A stretch of DNA of 11,515 bases from Chloroflexota bacterium (GTDB lineage Bacteria; Chloroflexota; UBA6077), in the NCBI GenBank assembly GCA_021788565.1, contig JAJYKO010000090.1:1-11515 (forward strand), read 5' to 3'. How positions within the stretch are numbered: position 1 is the first letter of the stretch; each line of letters opens with the position of its first letter. The translations under genes and the position numbers were made by a program. Below the pieces are notes generated by a model. That model saw only the letters and a program-made list of their open reading frames with translations, was not told the origin of the DNA and ran no database searches. Below, piece after piece: positions 6,095 to 11,515 of the stretch.

Positions 6095-8357
6095 CCCCGA
6101 CCCTCTGCCAGAAGACGGGGACCTCAGGCTAACGAGGCGGCAGATACTGAAGTTTGTCGCGGCTGGAACGGTCATGGCGGCCTCCGGAATGTTCGCCGCC
6201 AAGGCCGCTCTCGCTGAGGATCTCATCCGCGGCGGCCGGTCCGTATCTCGGACGACAGGGCAGACGCGCCGAGGTGTGGCCAGCAACTGCGCGCTGTGCA
6301 CTGCCAGGTGCGGCATAATTGGCTTCCTGGAAGACGAGCGGCTCGTCAAGATCGAGGGCAATCCGCGCGACCCGAACAGCCGTGGAAGGTTGTGTGCGCT
6401 CGGCCAGGCCGGAGTCAACCGGCTGTACGACCCCGACCGCGTCCTCGCCCCTATGAAGCGTGGCGGCAAACGTGGCGAGGGCAAGTGGACGCAGATCTCC
6501 TGGGAAGATGCCTACCAGATCCTCCAGGACCAGCTCCAGAATTTGCAGACGCAAGAGCCCGATTCGCTCGTCCTGCACACCGGCACGGAGGCCACCGCGA
6601 TGCTGGGCAGACGTTTCGTGGCCGCTGTCGGCTCGAGGGCTTTCGTCGACGAGGCCAAGATCAAGGACGCCAACCGCGAGGCAGCCAACCGCGCCGTGCT
6701 CGGAACCGCCGCTGAGGTCGTGGACGTGGGACGCGCTCGATACATCCTGAACTTCGGGGGCAACCCCTACGAGAACCACCCGGCCTATTTGCCCTTCGTC
6801 CAGAGACTCGTGGACGCGAGGCTGGGAGGGGCGAGGCTGGTGACTTTCGACCCCAGGCTGTCTTTCACGGCCGGCCGCAGCGACGAGTGGTTCCCTCTGG
6901 TGCCGGGAACCGACGGGGTCGTGGCCCTCGCCATGGCAAACGTCATCGTTCAGCAGAAGCTCCACGACAGCGAGTTTCTCGCCAAATGGGTGGACATCAG
7001 CGAAAAGGACCTTATCGCGCAACTGGCAGCGCATACCCCAGAGGCGGCCTCAGCGGCCTCAGGAATCCCTGCCGAAACGGTGCGCCGTGTGGCAACAGAG
7101 TTCGCGAGGGTCAGGCCCGCGGTGGCCATATCCGGCGGAGGGGTCGATCACCAGAGCGGCGCGGTGGACGCACAGAGGGCCGTCCTGCTGCTTAACACCC
7201 TGGTTGGCGCCATCGGAATGCCCGGTGGGTACCTGCCGGCATCCAGCATATCGTTTCCGGAGCCCGATCCGGTTCCGGCGAAAACCTTCAGTACCACGGA
7301 AGCCCTGCAGTTCGTGCAGCAGTTCCTCGAGGGAAAGAAAAGGGCAGGCATGTACATGACCGCCATGGCCAATCCGGCGTACTCGTGGCCGGGCTCGGCG
7401 GCATTCCGACAAGCGCTGCTGGACGAAAGTCGCGTGTCCTACCTGGTCGCAATGGACACCAACCTCACCGAAACATCTTCGCTGGCGGACCTGTTCCTCC
7501 CGGCCGCCACCTACCTGGAAAGCTGGGGGCTGGAATCTCCAGCGGCGCAGGAGCTGGTGCCCTACGCGGCGATCCGGCAGCCAGTGGTGCAGGCACGCGG
7601 CGACTCCCTCAGCGTGGACGACATGCTCCTGACGATGGGGACCAGGCTCGCGGGGCAGGCGCCTCAGTTCTTCACTTTTCCCACAGTCGAGAGCTTCGTC
7701 AGCAAGGCGATTTCGAAGGTCCCAGGGCTCGCCGAAGCAGGACTCGCCCTCCTCAAGCAACAGGGCGCCTGGTACGACACTGAAAAGACCCCTCAATACA
7801 TCCCGCCGGACGGCGTCTTCGCTACCCCGTCCGGCAAGCTACGACTGGGCTCCATCACGGATGCGACGGACCTGTCCAGCAGCAGACATGCCGCGGCCGT
7901 TTCGGTCGGAGCAGGAGATAGTGGGGATCTGACGCTCGTGACGTACCGGCCAAACGTACTTTCGGGAGACTACTCGGCCAACTGCTGGTGGCTGGCAGAG
8001 ATCGCCCACAATAATAGCCTGCTCATTCACCCTGCCGCGGCGCAGAAACGCGGCATCAAAGAGGGCCAACGCGTGAAAGTGACGTCCGAAGCAGGATCAG
8101 TGGAGACCGCTGTACGTATTACACAGGGGATCCACCCAGGCGTGGTGGCCCTCGCTCTTGGCTTCGGCCACAGCGCCCTGGGACGAATCGCCCTCGGCGA
8201 GCAGTTCAAGAGCAGCGATGCGATGACCGCGTACGTCTGGTGGAGCGGGTATGGAAACGGCGCCAACGCCAGTTCCCTGATATCCATGAAGAGTGCGGAC
8301 GGAGGGGGCGGACTCGTGTGGATGGACACCAGGGTAACAGTCGAGGGGCTGGGATAG
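6078..8357 (+). CDS. Tat-exported molybdopterin oxidoreductase-like subunit (ActB/QrcB-like)
   Basis: Counted from ATG 6078 the protein has 759 aa; ATG 6054 adds 8 residues and is the alternative. A twin-arginine signal (LTRRQILKF at about 18-26) with a hydrophobic stretch and an ALA-ED cleavage site near 46 predicts Tat export. The mature N-terminus carries Cys71-x2-Cys74-x3-Cys78-x27-Cys106, the [4Fe-4S] motif of the Mo-bisMGD family. The rest follows the family fold, including FGGNPYENH, TFDPRLSFTAGRSDEW, VPGTDG, and a C-terminal dinucleotide-binding domain near LIHPAAAQKRGIKEGQRVKV. Two oddities: Cys106 is followed by ALG where family members usually have a Lys or Arg, and the region where the Mo-ligating Cys, Ser, SeCys or Asp would sit reads EAKIKDANREAANRAVLG without an obvious ligand. 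Both fit the ActB/QrcB group, which I recall as lacking a functional Mo site. An Asp ligand cannot be excluded. Otherwise it would be a Psr/Phs-type reductase of unknown substrate. Confidence 0.88.
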   Translation: MFRSADPDPLPEDGDLRLTRRQILKFVAAGTVMAASGMFAAKAALAEDLIRGGRSVSRTTGQTRRGVASNCALCTARCGIIGFLEDERLVKIEGNPRDPNSRGRLCALGQAGVNRLYDPDRVLAPMKRGGKRGEGKWTQISWEDAYQILQDQLQNLQTQEPDSLVLHTGTEATAMLGRRFVAAVGSRAFVDEAKIKDANREAANRAVLGTAAEVVDVGRARYILNFGGNPYENHPAYLPFVQRLVDARLGGARLVTFDPRLSFTAGRSDEWFPLVPGTDGVVALAMANVIVQQKLHDSEFLAKWVDISEKDLIAQLAAHTPEAASAASGIPAETVRRVATEFARVRPAVAISGGGVDHQSGAVDAQRAVLLLNTLVGAIGMPGGYLPASSISFPEPDPVPAKTFSTTEALQFVQQFLEGKKRAGMYMTAMANPAYSWPGSAAFRQALLDESRVSYLVAMDTNLTETSSLADLFLPAATYLESWGLESPAAQELVPYAAIRQPVVQARGDSLSVDDMLLTMGTRLAGQAPQFFTFPTVESFVSKAISKVPGLAEAGLALLKQQGAWYDTEKTPQYIPPDGVFATPSGKLRLGSITDATDLSSSRHAAAVSVGAGDSGDLTLVTYRPNVLSGDYSANCWWLAEIAHNNSLLIHPAAAQKRGIKEGQRVKVTSEAGSVETAVRITQGIHPGVVALALGFGHSALGRIALGEQFKSSDAMTAYVWWSGYGNGANASSLISMKSADGGGGLVWMDTRVTVEGLG

Positions 8358-8364
8358 GAGTGGG

Positions 8365-9453
8365 ATGATGAAAATGCCGGAACGCTCCCGCTTGCCGGAT
8401 AACGTGGAGATACCCGGGCTCTACCCACGGCGGCGCCGATTTCCAAACTGGCCTGTCTGGCTCTGGCTAGTCGTAGCATTCGTTGCTGCCATTCCAGCGG
8501 TGGGGGTGCCGGGGGTGGTCCTGGCCCACTACACGACCTCGAACGCGTCCTTCTGCCTAACCTGCCACGGCACCGGAGACACGCCGGATCGCAGTGTTCC
8601 ATCTGTCGTTCATCCCAGCTTCGATCAGGTGAGCTGCGTTGATTGCCACGCCAAGCCCGGCCAGATAGTCTTCGAAGGATACGTGAAAGGGTTCCAGGCC
8701 GAGCCCGAATGGGTAAGCGCCAACTGCATTCGCTGTCATCAGTCTATGCCTCAAAAGACCGACAACAGTGGCTTCAAATTCAATGCCCGCGGAATCATCA
8801 TCAACCACAGCGCGCACCTGGCTCGGGGGGCCACATGCGTCACCTGCCACTCCAACATTGCCCACGACCTCCGCGAGCCAAGAACAAACCGACCGAGGAT
8901 GGACGCGTGCCTTACCTGCCACTCCAGTTCGGACTCATGCACTAAGTGCCATGGCAACAATATTCCCGCCGCGCCACAAAGTCGGGAACTGGTGGGAAGA
9001 AAGCCTGTATTGCCCCCACCGGCGCAACCCACGAGTACACCAACCTCGCTCCCCATGGTCGCAGCAACCGCGGTCCCGACGCACGCGCCGGCCGCGATCC
9101 CAGGCCCCGCGCCGACCACAATCCCCACGCTGGTCGCGACCGAGGCTCCCGCAGCCACCGCGACGAAGCCCCCAGCCACCCTGGCGCCCGCGGTGGACAC
9201 CCAGGCCGTGAACGAAGGCAAAGCCCTCTTTGTCAAGACGTGCACTCCGTGTCACGGTCCGAGTGGAGACATGATTCCCGCTGCCAGGCTCAACTCCAAG
9301 AGCTTCCTCCAAGGATACGGGGCCGATGCACTGGCACTCACCACGGCCGCGGGCAAGGGAGGCATGCCGGCCTTCGGCGCAGCCAAAGGCGGCCCGCTCG
9401 ACGACCAACAGATCAAAGCGATTGTGACCTACCTATTCTCGGCAGCTAACTAA
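8365..9453 (+). CDS. Membrane-anchored heptahaem cytochrome c (hexahaem domain + monohaem domain fusion)
   Basis: This 362-aa protein has a basic N-terminus (PRRRR at 21-25) and one transmembrane helix at about 31-55, giving a cytoplasmic N-terminus and an outside-facing body. Six CxxCH haem sites follow at 64-68, 91-95, 121-125, 158-162, 182-186 and 192-196. A Pro/Thr/Ala-rich linker spans about 201-280, and a class I-like cytochrome c domain follows with a seventh site at 293-297 (CTPCH). Met334 in GGMPAFG is its probable axial ligand. The first part resembles the anchored multihaem subunits of Qrc (QrcA, six haems) and alternative complex III (ActA, five haems) or NapC/NrfH types. The C-terminal part resembles a small electron carrier such as ActE. 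A likely role is taking electrons from the complex and delivering them to another redox partner. The gene starts 7 bases after the Mo-like gene; TAGGAG at 8355-8360 serves ATG 8365 or ATG 8368. Confidence 0.92.
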   Translation: MMKMPERSRLPDNVEIPGLYPRRRRFPNWPVWLWLVVAFVAAIPAVGVPGVVLAHYTTSNASFCLTCHGTGDTPDRSVPSVVHPSFDQVSCVDCHAKPGQIVFEGYVKGFQAEPEWVSANCIRCHQSMPQKTDNSGFKFNARGIIINHSAHLARGATCVTCHSNIAHDLREPRTNRPRMDACLTCHSSSDSCTKCHGNNIPAAPQSRELVGRKPVLPPPAQPTSTPTSLPMVAATAVPTHAPAAIPGPAPTTIPTLVATEAPAATATKPPATLAPAVDTQAVNEGKALFVKTCTPCHGPSGDMIPAARLNSKSFLQGYGADALALTTAAGKGGMPAFGAAKGGPLDDQQIKAIVTYLFSAAN

Positions 9454-9463
9454 CGAGATTACC

Positions 9464-9910
9464 ATGCAGATCCCTCGTCCTTCACGCCACGGCGGGCGAG
9501 CCACCCACTGGGGCCTTGCGCTGGTCATAGCAGCCGCCGCGATCGCCGCGACCTTCGCCCTCGCCCAGCCACTTCTGGACACGCCGGGGGTCGCGAGCAC
9601 AGGAGATGTGGCAGCCAAGTCGGAGAGTGCTGTACCCAGCTACAAGTCCGAAGTGGTGCCCATCTTGACTGGCTACTGCTTCAGGTGTCACGGTCCGGAT
9701 CGGGCTGACAAGGGGCTCAGGCTGGACAGCTACCAGCGGATAATGGCCGGCGACTCCTACGGCGCGATACTGATCCCCGGGGACTCCTCACTGAGCGCAA
9801 TGGTTTCAGTGATCAGGAACGGGACCATGCCCCACGACAGCACCAAGCTGCCTCCTGCTGAAATCGATGCACTGGCCCGATGGATCGACGCGGGCGCGCC
9901 GCAAAACTGA
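9464..9910 (+). CDS. Small membrane-anchored monohaem cytochrome c (PSCyt1-like)
   Basis: This 148-aa protein has a hydrophobic segment at about 16-35 (signal peptide or anchor) and one haem site CFRCH at 72-76. The following GPDRADKGLRLDSY, the GDSSLSAM block and LPPAEIDALARWIDAGA match the planctomycete-type cytochrome c domain (PSCyt1). Met122 in GTMPHD is the probable second axial ligand. It starts 10 bases after the heptahaem cytochrome gene and is the last gene before a strong inverted repeat, so it is likely part of the same operon. The ribosome binding site is poor (only GAG about 7 bases upstream), so translation may depend on coupling. A role as mobile or tethered electron acceptor of the complex is inference. 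Confidence 0.85.
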   Translation: MQIPRPSRHGGRATHWGLALVIAAAAIAATFALAQPLLDTPGVASTGDVAAKSESAVPSYKSEVVPILTGYCFRCHGPDRADKGLRLDSYQRIMAGDSYGAILIPGDSSLSAMVSVIRNGTMPHDSTKLPPAEIDALARWIDAGAPQN

Positions 9911-9911
9911 G

Positions 9912-9947
9912 TCAGCCGTCAGCCTCGGAACCGAGGCTGACGGCTGA
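9912..9947 (+). terminator. Perfect 17-bp inverted repeat ending the respiratory operon
   Basis: Bases 9912-9928 are the exact reverse complement of 9931-9947, separated only by AA. The stem is GC-rich and begins two bases after the stop codon of the small cytochrome gene. There is no following T-run (the next bases are TTGCCACTC), so it is not a canonical intrinsic terminator. It may terminate without a U-tract, work in both directions, or protect the 3' end of the mRNA. Confidence 0.6.
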
Positions 9948-9995
9948 TTGCCACTCTGACGCTTCAAATCACGGGACCGCTCGCCGCCTTCCTGG

Positions 9996-10024
9996 TTGAC
10001 ATTCAAGGAGCTACGTCTAATAAT
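9996..10024 (+). promoter_or_regulatory. Near-consensus sigma70-type promoter of the OYE-family gene
   Basis: TTGACA at 9996-10001 is a perfect -35 hexamer. AATAAT at 10019-10024 matches the -10 consensus in five of six positions, with a 17-base spacer. Transcription would start near 10031, giving a leader of about 68 bases. It lies just after the operon-ending inverted repeat, separating the OYE-family gene from the respiratory cluster. It is one of the two best promoter matches in the window. Confidence 0.7.
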
Positions 10025-10042
10025 TAGTAGGGGAACCGTGGC

Positions 10043-10084
10043 ATGGAGGCCATCAACCTCCCCGGGCCGCCGGCAGACGACTGA
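10043..10084 (+). other. Possible 13-codon leader ORF upstream of the OYE-family gene
   Basis: An ATG at 10043 opens a short frame reading MEAINLPGPPADD and ending at TGA 10082-10084, 14 bases before the next gene's ATG and out of frame with it. GGGGA at 10030-10034 could be a weak ribosome binding site but lies at the predicted transcription start. The frame overlaps a small hairpin (GGAGG 10045-10049 with CCTCC 10057-10061). It could be chance. Confidence 0.2.
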
Positions 10085-10098
10085 ACGGGGGTGCCACG

Positions 10099-11286
10099 AT
10101 GCCTGGCCTTTTCGACCCCTACTCGATCGGGACGCTACACCTCAAGAATCGGTTCGTCAGGTCGGCCACCGCGGAGTGCATGGCAGGCCCTGACGGAGAG
10201 CCCACGCGCCGCCTGATCACCCTCTACTCCCGCCTCGCCGCGGGCAATATCGGCCTACTCATAACCGGCGGCGCCTACGTCCACCCATCCGGGCGCTCCT
10301 ACGTTGGGGTGGTCGGAGTCGACAGCGACGCATCGATTCGGGAGCTGCTGCCGCTTACAGACGCCGTCCACGAGCGAGACTCCAAGATCGTCCTACAGCT
10401 TTACCACTGTGGCCGCCAGGGGGAGGCTGAAGCCGCGGGCGGTGTTCTGCTGGCCCCCTCAGCGATCAGCGACCGTCTCGTGCGGCGGCGCCCAAAGGCC
10501 ATGACATCCAACGATATAGCTTCCATTTCGGGGGCCTTCGGGGCCGCAGCCGGGAGAGCGAAGGCCGCTGGCTTCGACGGCGTGCAACTCCTGGCCGCCA
10601 ACGGATATCTGATAAACCAATTCCTGTCGCCGCACAGCAACCGCCGAAGCGACGAATGGGGAGGCAACCTGACAAACCGGATGAGGTTTCTTATGCAGGT
10701 TTTGCATTCCGTTCGACGCGAGGTGGGTCCCGACTATCCGATTCTGGTCAAGCTCACCGTCAGCGACTTTGTTCGGGGCGGTCTGGGCCCGGAGGAGTCA
10801 CTCATCATCGCGCAGACCCTCGCGGCCTCGGGCGTCGACGCGATCGAGGTCACCGGTGGTACCCTGGAGTCCTTCTTCTACATGAGCCGCGGGGAGATTC
10901 CAGTCGACCAGATCCTTCGCAGCCGGCTGCTGAGATCGCGAGGGGCGGTGATCAGGCAATTGATCAGGGGGATCGCCGCCACGATGCGAGGCCGAGTGAG
11001 GTTCGAAGAAGCGTACTTCGCACCATACGCGGCGCAGATCAAGCGCACAACTGGCATCCCGGTGATGCTGGTGGGCGGGCTTCGTTCTCCCCTGATGATG
11101 GAGCAGCTCCTCATGGAGAACAAGGTGGACCTCGTTTGCATGGCCCGTCCCTTTCTGCGCGAGCCAAACTTCGTCAGGCGCATTCAGGACGGCGACAAGC
11201 GTCCGTCCTCGTGCCTCTCCTGCAACCGCTGTTTGGTGAGCGTCGCCGATGGTGGCGGCGTGCACTGCTTCGGGGGAAAGCGCTAA
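10099..11286 (+). CDS. NADH:flavin oxidoreductase, Old Yellow Enzyme family
   Basis: This 395-aa FMN-dependent TIM-barrel oxidoreductase belongs to the group that usually reduces activated C=C bonds with NAD(P)H. Family signatures include LFDPYSIGTLHLKNRFVRSAT at the N-terminus, LQLYHCGRQ (99-107), GFDGVQLLAANGYLINQFLSP (158-178), NRRSDEWGG (181-189), VGGLRS (325-330) and ARPFLREP (349-356). The first substrate-binding histidine of the usual HxxN/HxxH motif is replaced by Leu165, while Asn168 and Tyr170 are kept, so catalysis or substrate may differ. The C-terminus carries Cys372-x2-Cys375-x2-Cys378-x11-Cys390, close to the [4Fe-4S] motif of 2,4-dienoyl-CoA reductase, but the FAD/NAD(P) domain of that enzyme is absent. 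ATG 10099 is preceded by GGGGGTG at 10086-10092. It has its own promoter and no evident functional link to the upstream complex. The substrate is unknown. Confidence 0.92.
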   Translation: MPGLFDPYSIGTLHLKNRFVRSATAECMAGPDGEPTRRLITLYSRLAAGNIGLLITGGAYVHPSGRSYVGVVGVDSDASIRELLPLTDAVHERDSKIVLQLYHCGRQGEAEAAGGVLLAPSAISDRLVRRRPKAMTSNDIASISGAFGAAAGRAKAAGFDGVQLLAANGYLINQFLSPHSNRRSDEWGGNLTNRMRFLMQVLHSVRREVGPDYPILVKLTVSDFVRGGLGPEESLIIAQTLAASGVDAIEVTGGTLESFFYMSRGEIPVDQILRSRLLRSRGAVIRQLIRGIAATMRGRVRFEEAYFAPYAAQIKRTTGIPVMLVGGLRSPLMMEQLLMENKVDLVCMARPFLREPNFVRRIQDGDKRPSSCLSCNRCLVSVADGGGVHCFGGKR

Positions 11287-11287
11287 C

Positions 11288-11317
11288 TTGAGACTCCCAT
11301 CGCCCGTGTGGGACAAT
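11288..11317 (+). promoter_or_regulatory. Possible promoter of the aminopeptidase-like gene
   Basis: TTGAGA at 11288-11293 (five of six) is followed after 18 bases by GACAAT at 11312-11317 (four of six). It starts one base after the OYE-family gene's stop codon. The match is moderate and could be chance. Confidence 0.3.
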
Positions 11318-11347
11318 CCCCTCAGCAGCGCTGCGATTGGGGGATTG
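11314..11347 (+). other. Inverted repeat covering the ribosome binding region of the last gene
   Basis: CAATCCCC at 11314-11321 can pair with GGGGATTG at 11340-11347 (8 bp). The 18-base loop contains the self-complementary GCAGCGCTGC. A second GATTG at 11335-11339 can pair with CAATC at 11314-11318 instead. The right arm holds most of the only G-rich stretch (11339-11343) that could act as ribosome binding site for ATG 11352, so folding could hide it. It might also act as a terminator of the preceding gene, though no T-run follows. Confidence 0.35.
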
Positions 11348-11351
11348 AACA

Positions 11352-11515
11352 ATGTCGGATGAAGAAAGAGTGCTGGATATCGCCAGGACGGTCCTGAAAA
11401 GGGCGATCGGGCTACGAGAGGGCGAACGCGTGCTCATCGTGGGCAACCCCGAGGAGACGTCACGCCTCATCTCCGATGTCTTCTTCGAGGCGAGCGCCGA
11501 GATGGGGGGCAGGCC
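11352..11515 (+). CDS. M29-like aminopeptidase, N-terminal fragment (runs off the window)
   Basis: Fifty-four codons are visible from ATG 11352, with no stop before the window edge. The stretch ARTVLKRAIGLREGERVLIV followed by RLISDVFFEASAEMGG resembles the N-terminal domain of thermophilic-type (M29) metallo-aminopeptidases and related 2,5-dihydroxypyridine dioxygenase-like proteins, which begin with a similar 'L.pGE.VLIV' strand and a helix ending in A..lG. The metal ligands of the C-terminal domain lie outside the window, so activity cannot be judged. It starts 65 bases after the OYE-family gene. Confidence 0.6.
   Translation, partial: MSDEERVLDIARTVLKRAIGLREGERVLIVGNPEETSRLISDVFFEASAEMGGR

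Noticed and set aside
6129..7796. Minus-strand open frames (6129-7034, 7059-7796) opposite the Mo-like gene
   Set aside because: They show no domain signature and no ribosome binding site logic. The plus strand has clear FeS, Tat and family motifs over the same region.
4452..8357. Tetrathionate reductase (ttrBCA order with an adjacent two-component system)
   Set aside because: The gene order B-C-A is the same, but the large subunit is much shorter than TtrA, lacks an evident Cys ligand, and is followed by multihaem cytochromes that Ttr does not have.
9021..9210. Repetitive Pro/Thr/Ala-rich coding stretch as a DNA repeat or CRISPR-like array
   Set aside because: There is no regular repeat unit at the DNA level. 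It is a low-complexity linker inside the heptahaem cytochrome. No CRISPR array, tRNA, rRNA or mobile element was seen anywhere in the window.

Overview
This is a GC-rich bacterial window. All supported genes lie on the plus strand, packed tightly, with Shine-Dalgarno sites of the GGAGG type and several apparent TTG or GTG starts. The mix of genes suggests a free-living respiring bacterium: a NrfD/Mo-type iron-sulfur membrane complex with multihaem cytochrome c, a planctomycete-type cytochrome c domain, a single-domain Old Yellow Enzyme relative and an M29-like aminopeptidase. Chloroflexota (SAR202 or Dehalococcoidia-like) is my best guess, but it rests on overall gene style and not on a marker gene, so it is weak.

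Layout. (1) 141-3408: a sigma70-like promoter, then a membrane sensor kinase (Cache-HAMP-GAF-HisKA-HATPase) and an OmpR/PhoB-type response regulator. (2) 3409-3475: directly after the regulator stop codon are three CTGT(C/A)AC half-sites, two exactly 11 bases apart and a third 32 bases on, followed 11 bases later by a TATGCT -10-like element. This is the geometry of an activator-dependent Pho-type promoter. (3) 3585-4370: a slipin/stomatin-like SPFH membrane protein. (4) 4452-9910: five closely spaced genes for an apparent electron-transfer complex: a four-cluster [4Fe-4S] subunit, a NrfD/PsrC quinone-site membrane subunit, a Tat-exported molybdopterin-oxidoreductase-like subunit, a membrane-anchored cytochrome with a hexahaem domain joined through a Pro/Thr/Ala-rich linker to a monohaem domain, and a small membrane-anchored monohaem cytochrome. 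A perfect 17-bp inverted repeat closes the cluster. (5) 9996-11286: a near-consensus promoter and an Old Yellow Enzyme-family FMN oxidoreductase. (6) 11352 to the end: the start of an M29-like aminopeptidase gene, cut by the window edge.

How it may work together (inference). The kinase and regulator sense an external signal and activate the SPFH gene, and perhaps the respiratory genes behind it. In the complex, NrfD would exchange electrons with the quinone pool, the iron-sulfur and Mo-like subunits would form the extracytoplasmic arm, and the cytochromes would pass electrons on. The Mo-like subunit shows no clear molybdenum ligand and lacks the usual basic residue after its fourth cluster cysteine. 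I therefore favour a quinol:cytochrome c oxidoreductase related to alternative complex III or the Qrc complex over a classical polysulfide, thiosulfate or tetrathionate reductase. The composition (split FeS subunit, single NrfD, fused 6+1 haem cytochrome) does not match any named complex I know and is the most interesting content of the window. The last two genes look metabolically separate.
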